This document shows, one piece after another, positions 45,129 through 54,834 of a stretch of DNA of 64,000 bases (positions are counted from its first letter, which is position 1; each line of letters opens with the position of its first letter). Position numbers and translations under genes: made by a program. This DNA is from DASQZK01 sp963764345 (GTDB lineage: Bacteria; Bacteroidota; Bacteroidia; Bacteroidales; GCA-2748055), in NCBI GenBank assembly GCA_963764345.1, contig CAVXSF010000004.1:62001-126000 (forward strand), written 5' to 3'. Below the pieces are notes generated by a model. The model ran no database searches, was not told where the DNA came from, and was given only the letters and a program-made list of their open reading frames with translations.

Positions 45129-47841
45129 TTACTCCGCCGGGATCCAAACCCTGATATCTCCCCCTGTCTGGCTGGCATCGGAAAAGGGAACCAAAACGAC
45201 CGGCTGCCCGTTTTTCGTACGGATCATATCCGAAATAAATGCCTGGTTACCAACCCACCCATCGGGAAGCGGACCATCGTATTTTTTCAGCGCCGGTTTC
45301 TGACCTTTCCTGAATACGACATCGCTGAAATCCTTCAGATTGTTCACATCCGCGTCTACAGCCAACACCTGGTCACCATATTTAAGGGCTGAATAACCGG
45401 GATAACTCTGGCCGCCATCCAGAACGCGAACCGGGAAATCCATGGTGATCAGGACTCTGTCCTTCGGTTTCCATTTACGCTGAATTTTAAGGAATTCACC
45501 GGGTTTACCTTCGTACACGGTTTTGCCGATACGGGCAGTATAACCGGTCGGTCCATGCCGGAACGCGAAGTGCCAGAGTAAATTCCGTGCCCGGCAGGGT
45601 TGTGACACTGATCTCCGCCTGGTTACTCAGCGGAAAGTTGCTGTTTATTTTCAACCCGGCAGAGACAGGTTCCCCTTTTGAACCGGCTACTGATACGCTG
45701 GCTTCGGAGGTATTGTAGAGCAGAACACCGATCTCGTTCCCATGCTGGTAAAACGTCAGTTCAGGGATCTGGGCGATGCACCGTTTCACGCTGGTATGAC
45801 AGCATAATGGAGGGCCAAGATACATCGTGGGAGGCATATACCATTTCTTATCCTGCAGTGCACAGTAATAGACAATATTGTCAGTTACCGGATGCTGGGC
45901 AGCGAGCAGATGATTATACAACGACTTACCGATCTCATCCATGAACTTCTGACCGCCGTTCAGCTTAAACAACTCCTTGCTGAAATAGATCCAATGTGCC
46001 GTGACACAACCTTCGCCCATCTTGGCATCCAAACCTGCAGGCAAATCACCTGTTGCCCGGAAAAGCTCATCGCTTGTGGATGTTCCGGTTATGTAAAGCC
46101 TGTTTTTTGCAATATCATCCCAGGCCTTCAGAGCTGCATGGTACAACGCTTCATCACCGGTCACCTTATACATCTGGACCATCCCGATCAGGCAGGACAA
46201 CATCTCATAGCCTTTGCCGTTTCCGACCTTTATAACCGTGCCCGACCTGTCGTTAAGCTCCGAAACGATTTTCGGACCGTCATCCTGTTCATAAGCCCTG
46301 AGCACATACTGGCAGAAATCGAGATAGTGCTGATCTCCCGTATATTTATAAAGGTAAACCATGGGTTCCAGAATGCTTCCGTTGGCCAGCCCGGCATGAT
46401 ACGATTGATACATCAGGTCTCTCCGGCCCGGACCGTCTCCAAACGTTTTACATAAAAGATCCCCGATTTTCCTTGCGGCATCCAGCGCGGGTTTATACCC
46501 GGTGAGGGCATAAAATTTCACCAGGCCCAGAATAACATATTTGTGATCCCAGACGTCCCAACCCTGCCATTCAGCACCGGGTTGCTGTGTGCCCAAATAA
46601 CCGTCATCCTTCTGGGTGTTGAGCCAGGTGAGAACAATCGTCTCCATGGCCTTCAGCAGGTCATCATCCTTCTCATAACTCAGCATCATCGTGCCTCCAT
46701 TCACCAGTTTACCCAGAAATTCACCTACTGGCCATGGCGGGAGTTTTCCTGTGATGTAGGGTTCGAGCAGTTCCTGCGGAAATTCAACCAACCCCTTCTC
46801 TATGTTCAGCGTCACCCGCGGTCCCAGATAGCCACCGATCTTCTGACGGTCGGAACGAACAGGCACATACACCTCCGGCACTTTATCTTTAACAACCGGA
46901 TCAACAGGCTGATCCAGGACCCTGATTCCCGGATCCATGAAACCGAACAGGTCCTTCGATCCAAAGGTGTAATTGGTGGATTCCTCGATAATTTTGTATG
47001 ACATATAGCAGGCAGCCGACACCAGTGGCGTGAATGAAAAATCGACATCGGCGGTTTTTCCCGCTTCAACAGTGATCTTCTTAATCTGATTGTCTACCGG
47101 CACATCATTTTTCCCGGAAAAGACATCAATAATAAACCATGCATTCAGCTCATGATCTTTATCCCTGTTTTTAACCTGGTAGACGACATCCGTCTTTTCA
47201 CCCACATGCAGAATGCGGGGTTTGAAATTTATTCGGGAAACGTCGATCCTACGACTCCAACCCTTATCGACGGCCACCCTGGGTTCTGCGTTGAACATCC
47301 CGCCTCCCAGCCAGATGTCATATACCCTTATGGCCAGGGTATTTACAGCACCCCACCGGATAGACGGATCACTGACTGGCAGGGAATATTTTCGGTATGT
47401 CTGGTAAAACCCTTCAATATTGGCAAAACTATCGCTTTTGCAATCCGCAGTATTCGTAGCGTTCCTGCCAACCACACTGCCATTCAGGTAAGTTTCGTCA
47501 TTATCGTCAACACGGCCAAGATCAATGTAGAGGCTGTCTCCGGAACCGAGGTTTTCTTTCATTTCCTCAGGCAGAAAAAACCGGATCCGGTACCATCCAT
47601 AGCCATTGTAATCTTCACCCGTGGAAAGATAATCCCAGCCGGATACCGGGCTTACATCTGCCCAGCCCGAATCGTCATAGTCGGGTGATTTCCAGGCAGG
47701 GTTGTCGCCGAAATGAATTTTCCATCCCGACATCAGTAATACCTGATCTATACTGCTGCCAAACGATATGTTCATGATGAGGAAAATGATCAGCCCTGAA
47801 AGGAACAACTTTTTCATGGCAGGATTAAGTAGTGTTTTCAT
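45129..47841 (-). pseudogene. GH127-type glycosidase with N-terminal jelly-roll domain, broken by one extra base
   Basis: The signal peptide is best from the second Met (MKKLFLSGLIIFLIM, at 47817). Residues ~30-165 form a galactose-binding-like domain as in GH2 enzymes (WKIHFGDNPAWKSPDYDDSG, LYIDLGRVDDNDETYLNG). The (alpha/alpha)6 barrel of GH127/DUF1680 follows. It keeps the E-G-C motif near residue 612 and the C-C pair near 681 used for Zn binding in GH127 beta-L-arabinofuranosidases. The frame breaks after LALRVPAWTD; skipping one base at 45546-45547 joins GYTARIGKTVYEGKPGEF and gives 903 residues. It heads the sugar module and is probably functional if the break is an artefact. Confidence 0.85.
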
Positions 47842-47952
47842 AAGATAAGGATTAATCTGACCGGTTAATGAATGTCAGAAACGTTCTTGCTGATTATAGC
47901 CCCCCTTTACAGGGATTCAAAGACATTTGTTCCCGATGCTTGCAAACTCCGT

Positions 47953-48822
47953 TTATTGGTGAATATCACCAGCCAGAGCTTCTTTAATAAATCCCGTTCC
48001 CTGTCTCACAAAAGCATCCCCATCGGGACAAACATCGTGAAACATACCACGGGAAAAGGCGAAATTCCCGATTGAAGAATTATAGGTTTCCAGAATGAAA
48101 TAGCCGTCAAAACCGACATCCTGCAAGGTACTGAAAATAGATCTCCACGGCACCAGTCCGCCACCGGGAACGCCCCTGTCATTTTCGCAGGCATGGATAC
48201 CCCATAACCTTTCCGCCATGAGCCTGATACCCGATTCGTATTCCCGTACCTCAGTCACGAGGTGATATGTATCCATCAAAACTTTCAGGTTCGGGTGGTC
48301 AGCTTTATGAATCAGTGCCATCACCTGTTCAGGAGTGTTGACTAAATGGGTCCTGAAATGACTCATCGGCTCCAGGACCAGGGAAATATTGAATTTCGCT
48401 GCAAATTCAGACAGTTCATGGAGGTTTTCGGCTGCGAACATTTGCTCACTTTCAGAGGGTCTGCGTTTTTCTATCCGGCCCGGATGAGCATAAAGGGCAC
48501 CGGTGTAGGCGGTTGCTCCAGCTTCCGCCCCTGCCTCAATCCAACGTTTGTGCCATGTCATGCCGAAATCCCTGCATTTTTTCTCATCATGTGAGATATC
48601 AGCTTCCATCGGCCAGTCACCACCAGGGCTTATGACCAGCTCTGTACCTGCCTCATGGGAGGCTTTCCTGATCACCTCCGGATTAAACTCAACATCATCG
48701 CCAACAGCAATTTCAAGTGAGTCCAGCCCAAGCGAGCGTGCTCGTTCAAACAGACCGGTTTCACCTGAGGTCCACCGTTCCGTCCACAAAAAAATATGAG
48801 CCCCGTACTTCATCTGAATCAA
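47953..48822 (-). CDS. TIM-barrel sugar isomerase/epimerase (tagatose 3-epimerase-like)
   Basis: The 289-residue protein (MKYGAHIFLWTERWTSGETG from the Met at residue 4) has the AP-endonuclease-2/xylose isomerase-like fold. GLDSLEIAVGDDVEFNPEVI, TAYTGALYAHPGRIEKRRPS, the metal-ligand Glu in SLVLEPMSHFRTHLVNTPEQ, the Asp/His in VLMDTYHLVTEVREYESGIR, and ENDRGVPGGGLVPWRSIFST and GYFILETYNS match ketose 3-epimerases of the D-tagatose/D-psicose type. Likely a cytoplasmic ketose epimerase. It lies 24 bp downstream of the symporter gene. Confidence 0.82.
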   Translation of the reverse strand: MIQMKYGAHIFLWTERWTSGETGLFERARSLGLDSLEIAVGDDVEFNPEVIRKASHEAGTELVISPGGDWPMEADISHDEKKCRDFGMTWHKRWIEAGAEAGATAYTGALYAHPGRIEKRRPSESEQMFAAENLHELSEFAAKFNISLVLEPMSHFRTHLVNTPEQVMALIHKADHPNLKVLMDTYHLVTEVREYESGIRLMAERLWGIHACENDRGVPGGGLVPWRSIFSTLQDVGFDGYFILETYNSSIGNFAFSRGMFHDVCPDGDAFVRQGTGFIKEALAGDIHQ

Positions 48823-48846
48823 AAAATTCTAAGTTAACAAATTCAT

Positions 48847-50463
48847 TTACCAGAAAATGATATAAAAAGCTGCCAGGGACCCTAATATGCCGATAGCGCC
48901 AATATTGAATACCGTAGTCGTATGAAACATGCCCTTCTCAATCTCAATCCCTTTGGTTTCCTTTCTGTCGACCAGACTGACTATAACGCCAAGAATCATG
49001 GTAATGAAGAATACATATCCCATCCGGTTCAGGAAAGGGATTTGTGGAAAGAAAATGTAAAATACAAGGGTGATAGGAATGGTCAGAACGGCTATCCATA
49101 AAGCTGCATTTGGGGTGGCCGGTTTCCAGAACAAGCCCAGCAGAAAAATCGTCACAATGCCTGGCGAAACGAAGCCTGTAAATTCCTGGATATACTGAAA
49201 TGCCTGTTCAATGGACGAAAGAGCAGGTGCCATTATACAGGCGATAAGAAGGGCAAGTGAAGCCGATATCCTGCCCACGGTAACCAGGTGTTTTTCGGAA
49301 GCTCCGGGTTTAATATAGGGTTTGTAAATATCCATTGTAAAAATCGTGGAGGTGCTGTTGATCATGGAAGCCAGGGATGATACAATAGCTGCACACAAGG
49401 CTGAGAAAGCAAGTCCTTTCAGCCCTGCCGGCAGAAGTCCCAGGAGCCAGGGATAGGTCCGGTCGGCATGCGCCATGGTTGGAATTTTTGCCGGATCGAT
49501 ATGACCCAGGCGTGCCATGATCTCAGGATCGGAGAGCATGACAAAGGCAGCCATTCCGGGAAGGACCACCAGAATGGGCATGATCAGTTTAAGGTAACCG
49601 GCGAACATAACCCCATGCTGGGCTTCTTTAATATTTTTCGCTCCCAGCGCCCGCTGTATGGTGTACTGGTTAAATCCCCAATAGAACGAATTGGCTACCA
49701 GGATAATCCCGAATACAATGCCAAAAACACCGGAGATTTCCTTGTAATGGGGATTACCCTTGTGGAATACCATGTGAAATTTTTCGGGCGAGACTTTATA
49801 GAGCTCTTTTGCCCCGGCAACGATCCCATGCCCGTTGGAAATAATATCGAGGGCAATCCAGGTTGTCAGGATGCCTCCGGCAAGTAAAAGTACCACCTGG
49901 ATGATATCGGTCCAGGCTACTGCCGAAAGACCACCGTACAACGAATATGCTGCTGCAATACAGGCCAGCAGAAGCACACCGTAAATCAGTGGAATATCGA
50001 GTGTAACTTTTATGGCCAGTGCACCCATGTACAATATAGAGGTCAGGTTGACAAAGATGTAGACCAGGATCCAGAAAACGGCCAGGCTTGATCGTACACG
50101 CTTATCATAGCGCAGTTCAAGAAATTGCGGCAGGGTGAATATTTGTTTTTTAATGAATATGGGAAGAAAATATTTACCAACGAAAATCAGAATGATCGCT
50201 GAAGCAAACTCGTAAGATGCCATGGCCAGCCCCATGACAAACCCCGACCCGGTCATCCCGATCAGTTGTTCGGCTGAGATGTTGGCTGCAATACAGGATG
50301 CACCGATGGCCCACCATACCAGTGATTTCCCCGCCAGAAAATAGTCCCGGGTATCTTTCTGGTGCCCCTTCTTTGAGCGGGAAACCACGAAGCCCAGTAC
50401 AATGATCATCACGGCATATCCTGCAAAAATGATGTAGTCGACAGATGAGAACTTTGTAATCAT
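48847..50463 (-). CDS. Sodium/solute symporter (SSS family, sugar type)
   Basis: From the ATG at 50463 (preceded by GGAG; a longer start at 50532 is less likely) the product has 538 residues and about 14 helices. SSS signatures are YFLAGKSLVWWAIGASCIAA, NISAEQLIGMTGSGFVMGLA, LFGLFWKPATPNAALWIA-like helix 12 and the SGLT-type LGAKNIKEAQHGVMFAGYLK. It resembles SglT/glucose-type symporters, importing a sugar with Na+. With the epimerase downstream and GH127 next it forms a uptake-and-processing operon. Confidence 0.9.
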   Translation of the reverse strand: MITKFSSVDYIIFAGYAVMIIVLGFVVSRSKKGHQKDTRDYFLAGKSLVWWAIGASCIAANISAEQLIGMTGSGFVMGLAMASYEFASAIILIFVGKYFLPIFIKKQIFTLPQFLELRYDKRVRSSLAVFWILVYIFVNLTSILYMGALAIKVTLDIPLIYGVLLLACIAAAYSLYGGLSAVAWTDIIQVVLLLAGGILTTWIALDIISNGHGIVAGAKELYKVSPEKFHMVFHKGNPHYKEISGVFGIVFGIILVANSFYWGFNQYTIQRALGAKNIKEAQHGVMFAGYLKLIMPILVVLPGMAAFVMLSDPEIMARLGHIDPAKIPTMAHADRTYPWLLGLLPAGLKGLAFSALCAAIVSSLASMINSTSTIFTMDIYKPYIKPGASEKHLVTVGRISASLALLIACIMAPALSSIEQAFQYIQEFTGFVSPGIVTIFLLGLFWKPATPNAALWIAVLTIPITLVFYIFFPQIPFLNRMGYVFFITMILGVIVSLVDRKETKGIEIEKGMFHTTTVFNIGAIGILGSLAAFYIIFW

Positions 50464-50566
50464 GTTTTCTCCGGGATTTGTTGTAAACTTATCATTTTTC
50501 CCTGAATTGTTACAAAGGCGGTATAAAAACAATCCAAAGCCGATAAGATCCAGGGTACGGTTATTG

Positions 50567-50574
50567 CAAAAATA
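50567..50574 (-). promoter_or_regulatory. Candidate -7 promoter element for the symporter operon
   Basis: Minus strand TATTTTTG matches TAnnTTTG, about 105 bp upstream of the symporter start codon. It lies inside the 380-bp divergent gap 50464-50843, which carries no gene. No clear -33 element was found. Confidence 0.5.
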
Positions 50575-50615
50575 AGCGGCAATGGCACATAGTTATAACT
50601 TGAAATTTGCCAAGA

Positions 50616-50756
50616 ATTACACTTTTTTATCATTACACGGATGCAAGCCGGAACAGAAATACTTTTTAATTAAATTCATATACTGTGTGTTACTAAGTTC
50701 TTTCCCGAATGTCTGACTATAAAAGCAGAAAGTCTAACATGAAAAAAAAGTGTAAT
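50616..50756. promoter_or_regulatory. Repeated ATTACAC motifs in the divergent sugar-module promoter region
   Basis: ATTACACTTTTTT at 50616-50628 is repeated as its perfect 13-bp inverted copy at 50744-50756. A second direct ATTACAC occurs at 50632-50638, 16 bp after the first. They sit between the divergent symporter and isomerase genes, just upstream of the candidate -7 element at 50567. They could be half-sites for the AraC-type regulator encoded at 53.9 kb, but this is inference. No TAnnTTTG was seen for the rightward isomerase gene. Confidence 0.4.
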
Positions 50757-50843
50757 AATCAGATAAAATAATGTCTGTTTAAATCTGAAATTCAATGTAA
50801 TTTCAAACCCTGAATAAGTTTCAAAACTTTAAAACAAATCGCC

Positions 50844-51821
50844 GTGGAAAGAAAGTACTCCGTTTTTCTGGGAAATGTCGGGACCAGTTTTGACCGGCAC
50901 TGTCCGAAATATTCAGACAAAACCTTCACGATTGAAGAACTCTTTGACAGGGTGGCTTCGATCGACAAGATGAAAGGTGTGGATCTGGCTGTTCATCCTG
51001 AAATCTGGAACAATATCGGTGCTGTGAAACAGAGCCTGAAACGTACGGGTCTGAAGGTAGTTTCGTGTGTAGTGGACCTTTTCGCCCAGCCCCGGTGGAA
51101 ACAGGGCTCATTCTCGTCGGTCGATCCGGAAATCAGGAAGCAGGCCGTTGATGAAACAAAGAAGATCATGGACCTGGCAGAAGAGCTCGGCGCTGAGTTC
51201 ATTACCATCTGGCCTGGCCAGGATGGGTACGACTATCATTTCCAGGCTGATTATATTCAGGAAAGGACATGGTTTGCCGATGGTGTGAGGGAAGCCTGCC
51301 GGTACAAACCCGGGATCGGGATTGCGCTCGAATACAAGATCCGCGAACCACGTACCCATAACTATATCAATACCGTGGGAAACACCATACTGACCGTTAA
51401 AGAAATCGGTGAACCCAACTGCGGAACAGCTTTTGACATTGGTCATGCCTTTTTTTCTTTTGAAAATTCCGCCGAAGTCGTTGCCCTGATCAAGAAATGG
51501 GGCGGCAATCTCATGCATCTGCACATGAATGATAATTTCAGTTCGGCTGACGACGATCTTATTGTCGGATCAGTGAGAACCCTTGAGTACCTGGAGTTCA
51601 TTTACTGGATCAGGAAAACCGGCTATAACGGCTGGTTCACCATGGATCAGTTTCCTTACCGGGAAGACGGGCAGGAAGCGATCAATGAAAGTGTTCTCTG
51701 GTTCGATGCTCTTGAAAGTATCATTGATTCAGCCGATCCTGCGGAAATCGAGGCTGTCATTAAAAAGAAAGACGCCATTGCAGCCAACCGGCTGGCAAGG
51801 AAACTTATACTGGGCCGGTAA
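50844..51821 (+). CDS. TIM-barrel sugar isomerase/epimerase (xylose isomerase-like)
   Basis: The 325-residue protein starts at GTG 50844 (MERKYSVFLGNVGTSFDRHC). It shows the xylose isomerase-like AP-endonuclease-2 fold: MKGVDLAVHPEIWNNI, IMDLAEELGAEFITIWPGQD, the metal-ligand-like IGIALEYKIREPRTHNYINT, CGTAFDIGHAFFSFENSAEV and LMHLHMNDNF. It differs from the 289-residue enzyme on the other side of the promoter, so the module has two separate isomerases. The exact sugar is unknown. The aldolase gene follows after 50 bp. Confidence 0.78.
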   Translation: MERKYSVFLGNVGTSFDRHCPKYSDKTFTIEELFDRVASIDKMKGVDLAVHPEIWNNIGAVKQSLKRTGLKVVSCVVDLFAQPRWKQGSFSSVDPEIRKQAVDETKKIMDLAEELGAEFITIWPGQDGYDYHFQADYIQERTWFADGVREACRYKPGIGIALEYKIREPRTHNYINTVGNTILTVKEIGEPNCGTAFDIGHAFFSFENSAEVVALIKKWGGNLMHLHMNDNFSSADDDLIVGSVRTLEYLEFIYWIRKTGYNGWFTMDQFPYREDGQEAINESVLWFDALESIIDSADPAEIEAVIKKKDAIAANRLARKLILGR

Positions 51822-51871
51822 ACCGCCGGTTCGTCATTGTTATATTAACTTGATAATTCGTAACTATTCAA

Positions 51872-52603
51872 ATGGAAAATATTCAAAAAACCTTTCAGAA
51901 GGAAATTCAGGAACTGGCAGATGCCTCAAACAAAATTGCGAAAATGGGTTATGTGACTTCGCACGGGGGGAATCTGTCGTTCAGGGTCGATGAGAATGTA
52001 ATGCTGATCACGCCGACCAAAGTACCCAAAGCCAATATTAAATTCGATGATGTTTGTATCATTGACCTCTCCGGCAATGTGCTGTATGCTGCACCTGGCA
52101 GAAAGCCTACGGGGGAAACGGCCTTCCATATTGACATCCTGTCAAAACGCCCCGACCTGAACGCACTGGTTCATGCCCATCCGCCTTACATCACCGGACT
52201 GGCTATCGCACATGACGACACCCTCTCAAAACCCCTGCTTCCGGAACCGGTTACCGAAGTCGGGCCGGTTTTGTCCATACCCTACTATGAACCTCTTACC
52301 CAGGAGCTGGCAGACGCCTTTGAATCGGTGATCTTTAAAACCAATGCAGTGCTGATGAGAAACCACGGCATCGTTCTGGGCTCCTACGAAGGCGTCTGGC
52401 GGGGAACCGAACTGCTCGAAATGGTCGAGGCAACAGCCATTTCCATCATGACTGCAAAGATCCTGGGAAAGATTAACATCCTCACCAAACAAGACGTGAA
52501 AAACCTGGATAACGTGATGAAAACCAGAAACCTTCCCTTACCCGGCGGACCGAAAGGAAATAACAAGAGCCTGGTGGATATTTATTTCCCGGAGGAAAGT
52601 TAG
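51872..52603 (+). CDS. Class II aldolase/adducin family protein
   Basis: The 243-residue protein has the FucA/AraD-type features: GYVTSHGGNLSFRVDENVML, ITPTKVPKANIKFDDVCIID, the substrate loop KPTGETAFHIDIL, the Zn-binding HAHPPY near residue 102 and NAVLMRNHGIVLGSYEGVWR with a third His. Such enzymes cleave ketose 1-phosphates (fuculose or rhamnulose type) or epimerise ribulose 5-phosphate. The expected sugar kinase is not in the window. A G-rich repeat array starts right after its stop codon. Confidence 0.87.
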   Translation: MENIQKTFQKEIQELADASNKIAKMGYVTSHGGNLSFRVDENVMLITPTKVPKANIKFDDVCIIDLSGNVLYAAPGRKPTGETAFHIDILSKRPDLNALVHAHPPYITGLAIAHDDTLSKPLLPEPVTEVGPVLSIPYYEPLTQELADAFESVIFKTNAVLMRNHGIVLGSYEGVWRGTELLEMVEATAISIMTAKILGKINILTKQDVKNLDNVMKTRNLPLPGGPKGNNKSLVDIYFPEES

Positions 52604-53735
52604 GGAGTGAGGGATTGAGGGATTGAGGGATTGAGGGATTGAGGGATTGAGGGATTGAGGGATTGAGTGAATTGTAGACGGGAGATCTGAATATTGAATG
52701 AGCAAAATCGTTGAGATGTGATGCTTCACGTCTATGAAAAAACCATATACCCAATCTATTATAATCTATGATAATCCGTGTAATCTGTGGTGAAACTGTC
52801 GTGAAAATAAATGTTGAATTCGGAGACGGGAGAAGGACATAGTAAATTCTACGGTGGGCCGGGTTTCCCCTTTAGGGGACTAAGGGGTGAGCGTGGAGGA
52901 AGATGGGAAAAAAGAACAAAAGAAAGAGTGGAAAGAAAGGCAAAAGTTAGGGAGTTAGAGATTTAGGGATTGAGGGATTGAGGGATTGAGGGATTGAGGG
53001 ATTGAGGGATTGAGGGATTGAGGGATTGAGGGATTGAGTGACTTGTCAGACGGGAGATCTGAATATTGAATGAACCAAATCGTTGAGACGTGATGCTTCA
53101 CGTCTGTGAAAAACCGGATACCCAATCTATCATTTATAATCTGTGATAATCCGTGTAATCTGTGGTGAAATGAACGAAAAACCAAATCGTTGAGACGTGA
53201 TGCTTCACGTCTGTGAAAAAACCGAATCCCAATCTATGATAATCTGTGACAATCCGTGTAATCGTGTGAATCTTTCGTGAAAATAAAGGTTGAATTCGGA
53301 GACGGGCGAAGGACATAGTAAATGCTACGGTGGGCCGGGTTTCCCCTTTAGGGGACTAAGGGGTGAGCGTGGGGAGTGAAGGAGTCGGAAAAAGAACAAA
53401 AGAAAGAGTGGAAAGAAAGGCAAGTTAGGGATTTAGGGATTGAGGGATTGAGGGATTGAGTTAGGGATTTAGAGATTAGAGGTTAGGGAGCCCGTGTGAA
53501 GAGTGTAAACGGGAATTCTGAATATTAAATATCGAAATCAAAAAGGTAGATGACGCAATGCTTCACGTCTCCGTGATAGAATTGATATATCGAATCATGA
53601 ATTCATAATCTGTGAGAATCCGTAGTAAATTCTACGGTGGGCCGGGTTTCCCCTTTAGGGGACTGGGGTGAAACTGTGGGGAAACTGTGGTGAAACTGAA
53701 GTCTGAAATCGGAGATGAGGGAGTAAGGGAAAGGG
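52604..53735. repeat. Modular repeat field I (8-mer arrays, hairpins, TCCCCTTTAGGGGA blocks)
   Basis: No gene is credible here. Tandem GGGATTGA arrays lie at 52611-52665, 52968-53036 and 53435-53460. Blocks containing GGGTTTCCCCTTTAGGGGA, with a TCCCC-TTTA-GGGGA stem-loop, lie near 52860, 53336 and 53643, each followed by a purine-rich stretch. AGACGTGA-TGCT-TCACGTCT hairpins lie near 53084 and 53192, with a one-mismatch version near 52710 and a more diverged one near 53550. ATAATCCGTGTAATCTGTGGTGAAA segments recur. The modules come in the same order each time, as in field II. Confidence 0.9.
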
Positions 53736-53849
53736 AAACGGCAAGAGGAAACTGCATGAACCTGTTATGTAAATAAACTATAAACAAGGGATATCCCGAT
53801 CCGTACTTGTTATCCGGAAAAATTTAGCCGGCTATTAAGATTATTCCAC

Positions 53850-53857
53850 TATTTTTG
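53850..53857 (+). promoter_or_regulatory. Candidate -7 promoter element for the AraC-type regulator
   Basis: TATTTTTG matches TAnnTTTG. It ends two bases before an upstream in-frame ATG (53859), which would leave no leader. The element therefore favours the later ATG at 53883 as the true start. Confidence 0.5.
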
Positions 53858-53882
53858 CATGAACACCCTAATGCAAGGCGGA

Positions 53883-54806
53883 ATGAAACCCATCATTGAA
53901 AAAGTAGCCGTACCGCAGGAATATTCATTCAGCACCGAAACTGTTTCTCTACCCTTTTTCAAGTCTAAATGGCATTTTCATGAAAAGACGGAGATCATTC
54001 TGATCATCGATACCAGCGGCATCGGATTTATTGGTGACGGATCAGCCTTCTTTTCGGGAAATACCGTCGCCATTGTCGGATCGGGTGTCCCTCACGTCTG
54101 GCAAAACCATAAAGACTATTTCGAACCGGATTCCGGACTGGTTGCCCGGTCCATCGTGATCAAATTTGAGGAAGATTTTCTTGGCGAGCCTTTTCTGAAT
54201 CTTCCCGGGAATACACTGATAAAAGACCTTTTACTTAACCGTTCCAAGCGGGGCATGCTGTTCCGGAATGAAGCCAAAGCAACACTTACCGGGCTGATTT
54301 ACGAAATCTCTAAGACAACCAGCGATTTCAACCGGCTAATGCTGCTGATCCGGATTCTGAACATCATGGCCGGCACAAAGGATTTTGAATATGTCTCCAG
54401 CACTTCCTATTCAAAAGTGATCAAATCCAATGACTATGAGCGCCTTGATAAGGTTTTCAAATATGTTATGACTAACTTTCAGCAGAAGATCGAACTGGAA
54501 GAAATTGCACAGATCGCCAGCCTCTCCCCTTCTGCTTTTTGCAAGTACTTTAAAAGCCGGACTCTTAAAACTTTTACCCAGTTCCTGAATGAAGTCAGGA
54601 TAGGGCATGCCTGCAAGCTGCTAATGGATAAGAATGTGAATGTAAATCAGGCCTGCTATATGTCGGGATTTAAATACTTGTCGTATTTTTACAGGCAGTT
54701 CCAGACTATTCACCATGTAACGCCCCTGAAATATAAAAGAATGTTTTTTGAAAGTGAGCTGAATCCCGGACTTGACAATCAACTTCAGGATAAGCATAAC
54801 CAGTGA
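53883..54806 (+). CDS. AraC-family transcriptional regulator
   Basis: From the ATG at 53883 the 307-residue product (MKPIIEKVAVPQEYSFSTET) has an N-terminal cupin sensor domain (about residues 20-130) with FHEKTEIILIIDTSGIGFIG and GNTVAIVGSGVPHVWQNHKD. Two helix-turn-helix motifs lie in the last 100 residues (IELEEIAQIASLSPSAFCKY; VNVNQACYMSGFKYLSYFYR). It should bind DNA in response to a small molecule, plausibly a sugar. It lies beyond the aldolase gene and a repeat field and is the natural candidate regulator of the sugar module. The start was chosen from the promoter position. Confidence 0.9.
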   Translation: MKPIIEKVAVPQEYSFSTETVSLPFFKSKWHFHEKTEIILIIDTSGIGFIGDGSAFFSGNTVAIVGSGVPHVWQNHKDYFEPDSGLVARSIVIKFEEDFLGEPFLNLPGNTLIKDLLLNRSKRGMLFRNEAKATLTGLIYEISKTTSDFNRLMLLIRILNIMAGTKDFEYVSSTSYSKVIKSNDYERLDKVFKYVMTNFQQKIELEEIAQIASLSPSAFCKYFKSRTLKTFTQFLNEVRIGHACKLLMDKNVNVNQACYMSGFKYLSYFYRQFQTIHHVTPLKYKRMFFESELNPGLDNQLQDKHNQ

Positions 54807-54834
54807 AAGGCATAAGGAACATAACCTATCGCAC

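Noticed and set aside
44990..45392. Open frame on the plus strand opposite the GH127 C terminus
   Set aside because: It is a shadow of the GH127 coding sequence with no family-like features or ribosome site.
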